A stretch of DNA of 33,062 nt from an uncultured Acetatifactor sp. (GTDB lineage: Bacteria; Bacillota; Clostridia; Lachnospirales; Lachnospiraceae): contig CAJUFI010000034.1 of the NCBI GenBank assembly GCA_910585665.1, forward strand, positions 10,307 through 43,368, in the 5' to 3' direction. Under the pieces are notes generated by a model. That model saw only the letters and a list, made by a program, of their open reading frames with translations. It ran no database searches and had not been told where the DNA came from. Positions 24,200 to 32,116 of the stretch are shown here, piece by piece. The position numbers were made by a program, and so were the translations under genes. Within the stretch, counting starts at the first letter, position 1. Each line of letters opens with the position of its first letter.

Positions 24200-24210
24200 G
24201 AACACAGAGT

Positions 24211-25122
24211 ATGAACAAGAAACTGCTTTTTGTATACAATCCCAAAGCCGGCAAGGCCCAGATCAGGAACAAGCTGGCGGATATACTGGATGTTTTTACA
24301 AAAGAGGGGTATGAGTGCACGGTGGTGCCCACACAGAAGAGAGGGGATGCCAGGACAGTGGTGGCCGCCCGACATGACGGGTACGACCTTGTGGTATGCA
24401 GCGGCGGTGACGGTACGCTGGACGAGGTGGTGACCGGAATGATCCAGAGCGGATTCCGGACTTCCATCGGCTATATCCCGGCGGGGAGCACCAACGATTT
24501 CGGCGGGAGCATCTCTCTGCCGAAGCATATGGTGCGGGCGGCCCAGACCGCGGTGACGGGCAGGGACTTCCAATGCGACATCGGTTCGTTCTGCCATGAG
24601 GACGGGGAGGATGTGTTCGTATACATTGCCGCGTTCGGGCTTTTCACGGATGTGTCCTATGAGACGGGGCAGGAGATGAAGAATGTGCTGGGGCATATGG
24701 CCTATCTCCTGGAGGGCATGAAGCGCCTGCCGTCCATACGATCCTTTTCCATGAAGGTGAGCTGGGACGGGAACGAGTTGGAGGACGATTTCATATTCGG
24801 CATGGTCACCAACTCCTTTTCCGTGGGCGGGTTCAAGAACATCACGGGCAGGAACGTGAAGCTGGACGACGGCCTGTTCGAGGTCACATTGATCCGGAGG
24901 CCCAAGAATCCCATTGAACTGAACAATATCATAGTGTCCCTGCTGAACCGGGACATCGACACGGGTGCAATGTACTGCTTCCGCACGGCGAATCTGCGGC
25001 TGGAGTCCGCAGAGCCGGTGGCATGGACGCGGGACGGCGAAAACGGCGGCAGCCATACAAAAGTAGAGATACGGAATGTATGTAAGGGGATAGACATCAG
25101 GATAAAGCCGCTTTCCAAATAG
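24211..25122 (+). CDS. YegS/BmrU-type diacylglycerol (lipid) kinase
   Basis: A 303-residue cytoplasmic kinase of the DAGK catalytic family. It phosphorylates diacylglycerol or a related lipid at the membrane, feeding phosphatidate back to phospholipid synthesis. The N-terminal motif YNPKAGKA and the nucleotide-binding GGDGTLDEVV (65-74) are clear. IPAGSTNDF is the usual PxGTxND motif with Ser for one Gly. The C-terminal lobe ends in a beta-sandwich. It begins 11 bp after the HPr-like stop and is probably in the same transcript. Its exact lipid is not readable from sequence. Confidence 0.9.
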   Translation: MNKKLLFVYNPKAGKAQIRNKLADILDVFTKEGYECTVVPTQKRGDARTVVAARHDGYDLVVCSGGDGTLDEVVTGMIQSGFRTSIGYIPAGSTNDFGGSISLPKHMVRAAQTAVTGRDFQCDIGSFCHEDGEDVFVYIAAFGLFTDVSYETGQEMKNVLGHMAYLLEGMKRLPSIRSFSMKVSWDGNELEDDFIFGMVTNSFSVGGFKNITGRNVKLDDGLFEVTLIRRPKNPIELNNIIVSLLNRDIDTGAMYCFRTANLRLESAEPVAWTRDGENGGSHTKVEIRNVCKGIDIRIKPLSK

Positions 25123-25189
25123 ATGAAATGAGCACTGAGAGAAAGATAGCAAGGCAACAGCTATAAATAAAAAACGGAGGTAAGGTATC

Positions 25190-26053
25190 ATGTTAGTTTC
25201 AGCAACAGAAATGTTGAAGAAGGCCAAAGCAGGCCATTACGCAGTAGGGCAGTTCAATATCAATAATCTGGAGTGGACCAAGTCCATCCTGTTGACTGCG
25301 AAAGAGTGCAAGTCCCCTGTCATTCTCGGCGTGTCCGAGGGCGCAGGCAAGTATATGGGCGGCTATCATGCGGTAGTGGGCATGGTGAACGGCCTGCTGA
25401 AGGATCTGGACATCGATGTGCCGGTGGCGCTCCATCTGGACCACGGCTCCTATGAGCACTGCTATAAGTGCATCGAGGCCGGATTCTCTTCCGTCATGTT
25501 CGACGGCTCCCACTATCCCATCGATGAGAACGTGGCGAAGACCACCGAGCTGGTGGCAGCGGCACACGGCAAGGGAATCTCCATCGAGGCTGAGGTGGGC
25601 TCCATCGGCGGAGAGGAAGACGGCGTCGTAGGCATGGGCGAGTGCGCAGACCCCAAGGAGTGCAAGGCCATCGCTGACCTGGGCGTAGACTTCCTGGCCG
25701 CGGGCATCGGCAACATCCACGGCAAATATCCCGAGAACTGGAAGGGCTTAAGCTTCGAGACCCTGGACGCCGTACAGCAGCTCACCGGCGAGCTTCCCCT
25801 GGTGCTCCACGGCGGCACGGGCATCCCGGCCGACATGATCCAGAAGGCCATCAGCCTTGGCGTGGCCAAGATCAACGTGAACACCGAGTGCCAGCTCTCC
25901 TTCGCTGCCGCTACCCGCAAGTACATCGAAGAGGGCAAGGACCAGCAGGGCAAGGGATTCGATCCCCGCAAGCTCCTGGCGCCCGGCGCGGAGGCCATCA
26001 AGGCTACCGTGAAGGAGAAGATGGAGCTGTTCGGTTCTGTCGGAAAAGCATAA
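25190..26053 (+). CDS. fba: Class II fructose-1,6-bisphosphate aldolase
   Basis: Splits fructose-1,6-bisphosphate into dihydroxyacetone phosphate and glyceraldehyde-3-phosphate in glycolysis; zinc-dependent. The catalytic Asp84 and zinc ligand His85 are in LHLDHG. SVMFDGSHYP, EAEVGSIGGEED, HGKYP and VLHGGTGIP (zinc and phosphate binding) are all present. The 287-residue length is normal for the Firmicute group. The SD GGAGGT is strong. Codon use is markedly biased toward a few codons, as expected for a highly expressed gene. A terminator follows. Confidence 0.97.
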   Translation: MLVSATEMLKKAKAGHYAVGQFNINNLEWTKSILLTAKECKSPVILGVSEGAGKYMGGYHAVVGMVNGLLKDLDIDVPVALHLDHGSYEHCYKCIEAGFSSVMFDGSHYPIDENVAKTTELVAAAHGKGISIEAEVGSIGGEEDGVVGMGECADPKECKAIADLGVDFLAAGIGNIHGKYPENWKGLSFETLDAVQQLTGELPLVLHGGTGIPADMIQKAISLGVAKINVNTECQLSFAAATRKYIEEGKDQQGKGFDPRKLLAPGAEAIKATVKEKMELFGSVGKA

Positions 26054-26071
26054 GAAAACCTGTCATCTGGG

Positions 26072-26099
26072 AAAGGGGCTGCCTCGGCAGTCCCTTTTT
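26072..26099 (+). terminator. Intrinsic terminator after fba
   Basis: AAAGGGGCTGC (26072-26082) pairs with GCAGTCCCTTT (26087-26097, one G-T) around CCTC, followed by a T-run. Confidence 0.9.
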
Positions 26100-26104
26100 G
26101 CGCG

Positions 26105-26284
26105 ATTCATATTTTGTTAACAAATCATTCAATGAATCTTTTAAAACGCAACATTCTTTAGACATTTCTTTTGCTTATACTAATACTTGTAACAAGGCAA
26201 GGTGCTACTGCCAGCCACAGCTTACGAAATAACTTTTTCATAATTAAGCCAAGGGATGAAAGTCCCTTGGCATCCTCCCTTTTC
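26105..26284 (-). repeat. Inverted-pair element, copy A (upstream of sulfatase)
   Basis: The reverse complement aligns with 30671-30858. The outer ~75 bp (TTCATATTTTGTT, CATTCAAT, TTTAGACATTTCT, TATACTA) and the inner ~62 bp (AAATAACTTTTTCATAAT, hairpin, CATCCTCCCTTTT) are conserved; the ~45-bp middle is not. The hairpin GCCAAGGGA/TCCCTTGGC lies at 26248-26271. Toward the sulfatase it contains TTCTTT-16 bp-TATACT (26154-26181), a possible promoter. On the other strand it contains small ORFs starting MKKLFRKLW and MSKECC. Confidence 0.8.
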
Positions 26285-26330
26285 AGGGGCATAAATCACG
26301 TATGCCATATCAGAGATGCCGCCAGCGCCG

Positions 26331-26376
26331 AATCCGGCAAAAAGAGATTGAAATTTGTGCCGGATTATATTATCCT
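26331..26376 (+). promoter_or_regulatory. Promoter with operator-like inverted repeat for the sulfatase
   Basis: TTGAAA (26348-26353), 17-bp spacer, TATCCT (26371-26376), about 70 bp before the sulfatase start. A perfect 9-bp inverted repeat, AATCCGGCA (26331-26339) and TGCCGGATT (26358-26366), flanks the -35 box with an 18-bp gap, as a repressor operator would. Confidence 0.5.
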
Positions 26377-26446
26377 AGAGGTATCGGTAAAGGATGCGGA
26401 CTCATGCAACCAATCCATTTTACACGGAAAAGAAAGGAAGAGAGAA

Positions 26447-27922
26447 ATGAGAGTACTGATGTTCGACATTGATACGCTGCGGGCGGATCACATGGGCTGC
26501 TACGGGTACGGAAGGGACACCACGCCCGTGATGGACCAGATTGCGGAAGAAGGCGTGCGGTTTGACAACTATTACTGTCCCAATGCCCCCTGTCTGCCCT
26601 CCCGGGCCTCCATGATCAGCGGCCTGTACGGCATACATAACGGAGTGGTGGGGCACGGAGGGACCGCGGCGGACATGAGGCTGCAGGGGACCACAAGGCA
26701 TTTCACGGACGACATGTCGGAGAACAGCCTGTTCATGCAGTTCCGCCGGGCGGGGATGCACACGGTATCCTTCTCCACCTTTGCGGAGCGCCACGGCGCC
26801 TGGTGGTTCAACGCCGGCTTCAACGAGTGCCACAATGTGGGGTACCGGGGCGGGGAATCCGCGGAGCTGGTGACGCCCAGGGTGCTGGAGTGGCTGGAGA
26901 AGAACGGGAACAAGGACAACTGGATGATGCATGTGCATTACTGGGATCCCCATACGCCTTATCGGACACCTGTTGACTACAAGGCTCCCTTCGAAGGAGA
27001 GCCTTTGCCGGACGACTGGATCACAGAGGACATCTTTGCGGAGCATCTGCGCCATATAGGCCCTCACGGCGCCAATGAGATCAACATGTGGAATGACATG
27101 CATTACGATTCCTGTCCGAAGCATCCCGGCAGGCTGAACAATCTGGCGGAGGCCAAGGAGTTCCTCCATCAGTACGACAACGGCATCCGCTACACGGACG
27201 ACCACATCGGCATGATCATAAGCTGGCTGAAGGAGAACGGGCTGTATGACGATGACCTGGCCATTATCATCACCGCGGACCACGGGGAGGACATAGGGGA
27301 GTTCGGCGTCTATGCCGAGCACGGCATGGCGGACGAGCCTGTGTGCCGTATCCCTCTGATCGTCCGCTGGCCTGGTATGCGCAGGGGAGAGGTAGTGAAG
27401 GGATTCTACGACAATACGGATTTGGCTCCCACGGTACAGGAACTGCTGGGGACTGGCATGTTCGCGCCGGACCGTTACCGCTATGACGGGGTTTCCTTCG
27501 CGGCGGCCCTCCGGGACGGGACGGACTGCTCCAAGCCCTATGTGGTGCTGACCCAGTGCGCCCATGTATGCCAGCGCAGCGCGCGCTTTGACGATTATGT
27601 GTATATCCGCACGGTGCACGGCGGGTACCACCTGCTCCCGGAGGAGATGCTGTTCAATGTGGTGGAAGACCCTCATGAGCAGCACAATCTGGCAAAGGAG
27701 CATCCGGAGCTCTGCGCGAAGGGGGCCAAGATGATTCTGGACTGGAACGATGCCATGATGAAGACCTCCCGCTACGATGTGGATCCTATGTGGACTGTCA
27801 TGCGGGAGGGAGGCCCCGAGCACTGCAGAGGAGCGCTTCAGGCGTATATGAAGCGGCTGGAGGGCACTGACCGGGAATACGGCATCGAACTGCTGAAAGA
27901 GCAGTATGGGGACGAGCCGTAA
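26447..27922 (+). CDS. Type I sulfatase, Cys-type, cytoplasmic
   Basis: A 491-residue arylsulfatase-family hydrolase that removes sulfate esters, probably from an imported host or dietary sugar. The maturation motif is CLPSR (Cys49), the C-x-P-x-R form in which Cys is oxidised to formylglycine. Metal ligands are Asp7 and Asp9 (FDIDTLRADH) and ITADHGEDIGE. HYWDPHTPY is the usual active-site His segment. There is no signal peptide, so it acts inside the cell. The frame is open upstream, but the ATG at 26447 with AAAGGAAG before it starts exactly at the conserved core. The required maturase is encoded just downstream on the opposite strand. Which sulfated compound it attacks is unknown. Confidence 0.93.
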   Translation: MRVLMFDIDTLRADHMGCYGYGRDTTPVMDQIAEEGVRFDNYYCPNAPCLPSRASMISGLYGIHNGVVGHGGTAADMRLQGTTRHFTDDMSENSLFMQFRRAGMHTVSFSTFAERHGAWWFNAGFNECHNVGYRGGESAELVTPRVLEWLEKNGNKDNWMMHVHYWDPHTPYRTPVDYKAPFEGEPLPDDWITEDIFAEHLRHIGPHGANEINMWNDMHYDSCPKHPGRLNNLAEAKEFLHQYDNGIRYTDDHIGMIISWLKENGLYDDDLAIIITADHGEDIGEFGVYAEHGMADEPVCRIPLIVRWPGMRRGEVVKGFYDNTDLAPTVQELLGTGMFAPDRYRYDGVSFAAALRDGTDCSKPYVVLTQCAHVCQRSARFDDYVYIRTVHGGYHLLPEEMLFNVVEDPHEQHNLAKEHPELCAKGAKMILDWNDAMMKTSRYDVDPMWTVMREGGPEHCRGALQAYMKRLEGTDREYGIELLKEQYGDEP

Positions 27923-27977
27923 CGCTGTATTGCGGGATGCCCTGTGAAAAAAGAACAGCATGATGCGAAGCTATCAT

Positions 27978-28014
27978 AAAAGCTCCCGTTGTCCGTTTTG
28001 GACCGGGAGCTTTT
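27978..28014. terminator. Bidirectional terminator between sulfatase and maturase
   Basis: AAAAGCTCCCG (27978-27988) pairs with CGGGAGCTTTT (28004-28014), with an inner GTCC/GGAC helix. T-runs on both strands, between convergent genes. Confidence 0.92.
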
Positions 28015-28035
28015 GGATTGTGTCTTCGGAAGGAA

Positions 28036-29142
28036 TCATCTTCGCTGCAGCATCCGGGCAATCTCCAGCATCCGGGGCATGCAGGCGTCATAGAACATCC
28101 GATAGGACCGGCAGAAATAGTTCTCCTGTCCCGGCTGGTCCCTGTGCCTTCGGCAGCCGCCCCGGCAGACCGGATGGTACTGGCACTGCCTGCACTCCGG
28201 CGTATGGTTGAAGGAGGTCTCCACGAAGCGTAGCTCCTTCCGGCGCTCGGCAAGGGCTTCGAAGCCGTCCTCCCGCAGGTTCCCCAGGCGATACTGGTCC
28301 AGCACATAGAAGTCGCAGGGGTACACGCTTCCGTCGGCCTCCACCACGCTCTGGTGGCTGCAGGTGCCCCGCTGTTCGCAGGACTCCGGCACATGGCCCA
28401 TAAGGATGCCGATGGCATTCTCGAACTGGCGGATATAAGGGGCTTTCCCCTCTCTGAAATCCAGGTACCATAAGTCGAACAGGTCAATCAGGAACCGGCC
28501 GTAGGCCTCGGGCAGAAGAGAATATTCCTGCTTTCCGGGCTCCTCCCCCAAGGGGTCCAGGCATGCGATATACTGCTGCCAGCGAAATCCCAGCTTGCGG
28601 TACTGCTCATAAATATGGCGTATCTTCGGCGCGGTCCTCCTGTTGACCACGGTCAGCACGTTGAAGTCCACACCGGCGGCTTCCAGCATTTTAGCGGCCT
28701 CCAGTATTTTCAGATAGGTTCCCGCCCCCGCCGCGTCCCTTCGGTAGGCGTCATGGGTGGCAAGGGTCCCGTCGATGGACAGGCCCAACAGGAAATGATG
28801 GCGGGCGAAGAAACGGCACCACTCCGGATTCAGACCATAGCCGTTGGTCTGCAGCGAGTGGGAGATTCGGACATGGTTCACATTGTACCGGGCCTCCAGC
28901 TCCAGGCATTTTTCAAAGAAGGGAAGCCCCGCCAGGGTGGGCTCGCCGCCTTGGAAGGCCAGGGTGCATTCCCCTTCCGCAAAGCGCAGGATTTCCCGGA
29001 TCGTGCATTCCAGCGTCTCCTCCGTCATGATTCCGTAGGAACCCTGTCCCCGCTTCCCCATCTCGTCCGCGTAGAAACAATATCCGCAGCGCATATTGCA
29101 CAGCCCAGACGCGGGCTTGATCATCACACATACCGGCGGCAT
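28036..29142 (-). CDS. Anaerobic sulfatase-maturating enzyme (radical SAM/SPASM)
   Basis: Oxidises the active-site Cys (or Ser) of sulfatases to formylglycine without oxygen, using S-adenosylmethionine and three Fe-S clusters. The radical-SAM motif is CNMRCGYC (Cys15, Cys19, Cys22). The SPASM cysteines are in CEQRGTCSH, YPCDFY, CRQCQYHPVCRGGC and NYFC. The start at 29142 has AGGAGG four to five bases upstream and gives the family-typical short N-terminus (368 residues); the frame is open nine codons further. The neighbouring Cys-type sulfatase is the obvious substrate. Confidence 0.95.
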   Translation of the reverse strand: MPPVCVMIKPASGLCNMRCGYCFYADEMGKRGQGSYGIMTEETLECTIREILRFAEGECTLAFQGGEPTLAGLPFFEKCLELEARYNVNHVRISHSLQTNGYGLNPEWCRFFARHHFLLGLSIDGTLATHDAYRRDAAGAGTYLKILEAAKMLEAAGVDFNVLTVVNRRTAPKIRHIYEQYRKLGFRWQQYIACLDPLGEEPGKQEYSLLPEAYGRFLIDLFDLWYLDFREGKAPYIRQFENAIGILMGHVPESCEQRGTCSHQSVVEADGSVYPCDFYVLDQYRLGNLREDGFEALAERRKELRFVETSFNHTPECRQCQYHPVCRGGCRRHRDQPGQENYFCRSYRMFYDACMPRMLEIARMLQRR

Positions 29143-29229
29143 CTCTCTCCTCCTTCTGACTGAAAACAATATCCTCCCGAAATCCGTTGGTCAATTCCCC
29201 CGTTTTTCCGGGCGAAGGCGCGCATGTCG

Positions 29230-29802
29230 TCATGCGGACGGCAGACCCCGCAGCGCCTCCACGATCAGTTCCGCCGCCCCGCAGCAAAACATCACCAGGA
29301 TGGGCTTTTTCTTCCAGACGCGCAGCGCCAGAAAGGCCGCCAGGAAGATGCCGCACTCCGCCCACTGTAGATGGGAGAGGGACGCTTCCCCGCCCCCGAA
29401 AGCCACCAGCTGTAGGATGCTCAGCCCGGCTGCCCCAATCAGCGCCACCACTGCCGGACGGAGGCTGCCCAGCACGCTTTGCATGGCGGACACTTTTTTA
29501 TACCTGTAATAGAGGAAGGCGAGAAAGGACACGATGAAGCAGGAGGGGAGGATGCAGCCGAAGGTGGCGATCAGCGCCCCGGGGATTCCGGCGATGCGGA
29601 TGCCCACGAAAGTGGCGGAATTCACCGCGATAGGCCCCGGCGTCATCTCCGCGATGGTGATCAGGTCCGTGAACTCGCCCATGGTAAGCCACTGATACTG
29701 GTTCACCACCTGGCTCTGTATCAAAGGCAGGGCCGCGTATCCCCCGCCGATGCTGAACATTCCCACCTGTAAAAAACTCAAGAATAACTGCAGATAAATC
29801 AT
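29230..29802 (-). CDS. Chromate-type transporter, second half of a split pair
   Basis: A 190-residue membrane protein of the CHR family (short-chain type), corresponding to one half of full-length ChrA. The signature FSIGGGYAALPLI opens the protein, and MTPGPIAVNSATFVG is the second family motif. About five to six hydrophobic helices follow. It begins 10 bp after the partner gene stops and has no promoter of its own, so the two halves are made together and probably pair. CHR proteins export chromate in some bacteria; in gut anaerobes the true anion may be different, and the nearby sulfatase would release sulfate (inference). Confidence 0.9.
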   Translation of the reverse strand: MIYLQLFLSFLQVGMFSIGGGYAALPLIQSQVVNQYQWLTMGEFTDLITIAEMTPGPIAVNSATFVGIRIAGIPGALIATFGCILPSCFIVSFLAFLYYRYKKVSAMQSVLGSLRPAVVALIGAAGLSILQLVAFGGGEASLSHLQWAECGIFLAAFLALRVWKKKPILVMFCCGAAELIVEALRGLPSA

Positions 29803-29812
29803 GTCTCCCCCC

Positions 29813-30406
29813 CTATGCCTGCGGTCCCGACGCGCGGTGCTTCCACAGTTCCGTGCAGATGCCCACCGCAGCCGCCGCGAGAATGATGAATATCACGTTC
29901 ACGTTCCACACAAAGGTGGCCAGAAAGGCCGCCGCCATCACCGCGATATGGACCCAGCTGCGCTTTTTCAGCACTCCCGCCCCCAGGCTGCACACCACGT
30001 CCAGAATCACGGCAGCCACGCCGGCCTGCATCCCTTTCAGGAACAGGGCGACATAGAGGTTGGCGGCAAAGGCGGCGTAGAAGAAGGAAATCACCGACAG
30101 CAGCGTCACCGGCGGGATAATGGTGCCCAGCACTGCCGTCAGCATCCCGGCGAAGCCTCCCATGCGCCAGCCCACCAGGATAGCGGCGTTCACCGCAATG
30201 GCCCCCGGTGAGGACTGGGCCAGCGCCGCCAGATCCAGCATCTCCTCCTCCCCGAGCCAGTGGTACTCGTCCACGAATTTCTTCTTCATGAAAGTGATTA
30301 TGACAAAGCCGCCCCCAAAAGTGAAGGCACTGATATATAAGGTGCTCATGAATAACTGGAGCAGCAATTTCCTTTTTTCCGGTGCGGCAGTTTTTTTCTT
30401 CTCCAT
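29813..30406 (-). CDS. Chromate-type transporter, first half of a split pair
   Basis: A 197-residue CHR-family membrane protein. FTFGGGFVIITFM and SSPGAIAVNAAILVG are the family motifs, matching the paired positions in the downstream half. The N-terminus is short and basic (EKKKTAAPEKRK) before the first helix. It is the first gene of the operon. The 5' region toward 31049 holds a palindromic repeat and copy B of the inverted-pair element. The SD is weak: the purine-rich stretch just before the ATG is short. Confidence 0.88.
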   Translation of the reverse strand: MEKKKTAAPEKRKLLLQLFMSTLYISAFTFGGGFVIITFMKKKFVDEYHWLGEEEMLDLAALAQSSPGAIAVNAAILVGWRMGGFAGMLTAVLGTIIPPVTLLSVISFFYAAFAANLYVALFLKGMQAGVAAVILDVVCSLGAGVLKKRSWVHIAVMAAAFLATFVWNVNVIFIILAAAAVGICTELWKHRASGPQA

Positions 30407-30446
30407 TTGTGCCCGTCCCTGTCAATGTTTGTCATCGTATACATTT

Positions 30447-30475
30447 ACCTTATCATACTGTAATATCTGTTTCAA
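30447..30475 (-). promoter_or_regulatory. Weak candidate promoter for the transporter operon
   Basis: On the minus strand TTGAAA (30475-30470), 17-bp spacer, TAAGGT (30452-30447). The -35 is good and the -10 poor. Upstream lie the palindromic repeat and copy B, which carries a second candidate (30783-30810). Confidence 0.35.
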
Positions 30476-30549
30476 GGGGTAAAATAAAGAATCTGAGCTT
30501 TCTACGGAAGAGGGACAGCAGCTGGGAGGCCATATGAGGCTGGCGCGGG

Positions 30550-30655
30550 TAAGGAATTGTCTACAAATAACTGCTGCAAGTTTATGGCAATTTTTATTGT
30601 ATTTCCGGGCTTTTGCCTGAAGCAATTGCAGCAGTTATTTTCCGACAATTCCTAA
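30550..30655 (+). repeat. Palindromic (MITE/REP-like) repeat, complete copy
   Basis: Starts TAAGGAATTGTCTAC and ends GACAATTCCTAA. The outer stem is GGAATTGTC/GACAATTCC (30553-30561, 30644-30652). Inside it AAATAACTGCTGCAA pairs with TTGCAGCAGTTATTT, and the centre is a T-rich arm with a GGGC...GCCT-type tip. The first 50 bases recur at 33012-33062. No transposase is encoded; this is a non-autonomous or REP-like element. Confidence 0.85.
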
Positions 30656-30670
30656 GGCGGAAGCGTCCAT

Positions 30671-30858
30671 AAAAGGGAGGATGCCAAGAGGCTTTCACCC
30701 CTTGGCATTATTATGAAAAAGTTATTTAGTAAACAGTATCATGTCTGTTTTCTGTAAAGCGTCTGCGTCATCGACTAAATATAGTATATAAGAGAGAAAT
30801 GTCTAAACAATGTTATTTCATTGAAGAAAAATTGAATGAATTATAAACAAAATATGAA
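30671..30858 (+). repeat. Inverted-pair element, copy B
   Basis: Opposite orientation to copy A, 4.4 kb away. Begins AAAAGGGAGGATGCCAAG with hairpin GCCAAGAGG/CCCCTTGGC (30683-30706), continues TTATGAAAAAGTTATTT, then a variable ~55 bp, then ATGTCTAAACAATGTT and ACAAAATATGAAC. On the minus strand, toward the transporter genes, it contains TTGTTT-16 bp-TATACT (30810-30783). The remaining 30407-30549 and 30859-30925 hold no gene I can support. Confidence 0.8.
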
Positions 30859-30925
30859 CAGCGGAAACGGATTTTGATATGTCAAGTGATCTGCACAAAG
30901 GCGTGCACAAAATGCTGATTTAGTA

Positions 30926-30954
30926 TTGCGATTTGTATATAAATAGTGTATAAA
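30926..30954 (+). promoter_or_regulatory. Sigma-A-type promoter for the oxidoreductase
   Basis: TTGCGA (30926-30931), 17-bp spacer, TATAAA (30949-30954), about 95 bp before the ATG at 31050. Confidence 0.75.
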
Positions 30955-31049
30955 GAGGATAAGGCATATGGAGGCCTGTCGGATTCGCGCATCCGTATTT
31001 CAGGAGCGGGGAGCGGGATAGAGAGGAAAGGAAAAAGGAGACAGAAAAA

Positions 31050-32114
31050 ATGAGCAAAACAAAGGTAGCGGTAATCGGAACAGGCGCAATTTCCAATGAG
31101 CATATCAATGCTTATCTGAAGAACCCGGATGTGGAGCTGTATGCGTTCTGCGATATCGTGGAAGAGCGCGTCAAGATGATGGGGGAGAAATACGGCGTCA
31201 CCCGGCTGTACACGGACAAGGACGTCATGCTGAAGGAGCTGCCGGAGATCGAAGCGGTGAGCGTCTGCACCTGGAACAGCGCCCATGCGCCCTGTGCCAT
31301 AGCAGCCCTGAACGCGGGATGCCATGTCATCTGTGAGAAGCCCATGGCCGCCAACGCGAAAGAGGCCCGGGAGATGAAAGAGGCTGCCGACAGGAACGGC
31401 AAGCTTCTGATGGTGGGCTTTGTGCGCCGTTACGGCAACGATTGCGCCATTGTCAGCGATTATATCAAGAACGGATATTTCGGAGAGCTCTATTACGGAA
31501 AGGCTACATATCTGCGCCGCAACGGCTGCCCGGGAGGGTGGTTCGGGGACAAGTCCCGTTCGGCGGGCGGCCCCCTGATCGACCTGGGCGTCCATGTGAT
31601 CGACCTGACCCGTTATCTCTGCGGCAACCCCAAGCCCGTGTCCGTGTACGGCGCCACCTTCGACAAGCTGAAGAACCGTCCCGACGTGAAAGGTTCCGCC
31701 GGCGGATACGTCTCTGCCGGGAAGTCGGAGAGCGACATCTTCGATGTGGAGGATCTGGCAACGGCGATGATTCGATACGACAATGGCGTAGTCATATCCG
31801 TGGAAGCGTCCTTCAGCCTGAACATCAAGCAGGATGTGGGCAGCATCGAGCTGTTCGGCACCAAGGCCGGCGCGAAGCTGGATCCGGAGCTGGAGATCTA
31901 CACAGAGCTCAACGGCTATCTGTCCAATGTCCAGCTGACGATTCCCACCGCCCTGAGCTTCGACGGACTGTTCGCCAACGAGATCAACCATTTCGTGGAC
32001 TGTGTGCGCAATGGGACCACATGCAAATCTCCCGCGGAGGACGGCATCACGCTGATGGAGATCCTGGATGCCATCTACCTTTCCGCCCGGACGGGACATG
32101 AGGTGATTCTGTAA
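31050..32114 (+). CDS. Gfo/Idh/MocA-family NAD(P)-dependent oxidoreductase
   Basis: A 354-residue two-domain dehydrogenase acting on a sugar, inositol or related polyol. The Rossmann motif is VAVIGTGAISNEH at the N-terminus. CEKPMA is the conserved EKP signature, with the catalytic lysine. The second-domain motif is GGPLIDLGVHVIDL, with Asp and His in the usual catalytic positions. The SD AAAAAGGAG is well placed. It was presumably part of a carbohydrate-use operon: the next open stretch is a damaged alpha-L-rhamnosidase gene starting right after its stop. The substrate cannot be read from sequence. Confidence 0.93.
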   Translation: MSKTKVAVIGTGAISNEHINAYLKNPDVELYAFCDIVEERVKMMGEKYGVTRLYTDKDVMLKELPEIEAVSVCTWNSAHAPCAIAALNAGCHVICEKPMAANAKEAREMKEAADRNGKLLMVGFVRRYGNDCAIVSDYIKNGYFGELYYGKATYLRRNGCPGGWFGDKSRSAGGPLIDLGVHVIDLTRYLCGNPKPVSVYGATFDKLKNRPDVKGSAGGYVSAGKSESDIFDVEDLATAMIRYDNGVVISVEASFSLNIKQDVGSIELFGTKAGAKLDPELEIYTELNGYLSNVQLTIPTALSFDGLFANEINHFVDCVRNGTTCKSPAEDGITLMEILDAIYLSARTGHEVIL

Positions 32115-32116
32115 GC

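Noticed and set aside
24040..25227. 395-residue minus-strand frame opposite the lipid kinase
   Set aside because: Covers three plus-strand genes with clear motifs and has no SD or domain of its own.
26248..26271. Hairpin in copy A as an intrinsic terminator
   Set aside because: The stem is good but is followed by CATCCTCCCTTTT, with no immediate T-run, and the fba terminator already lies upstream at 26072-26099.
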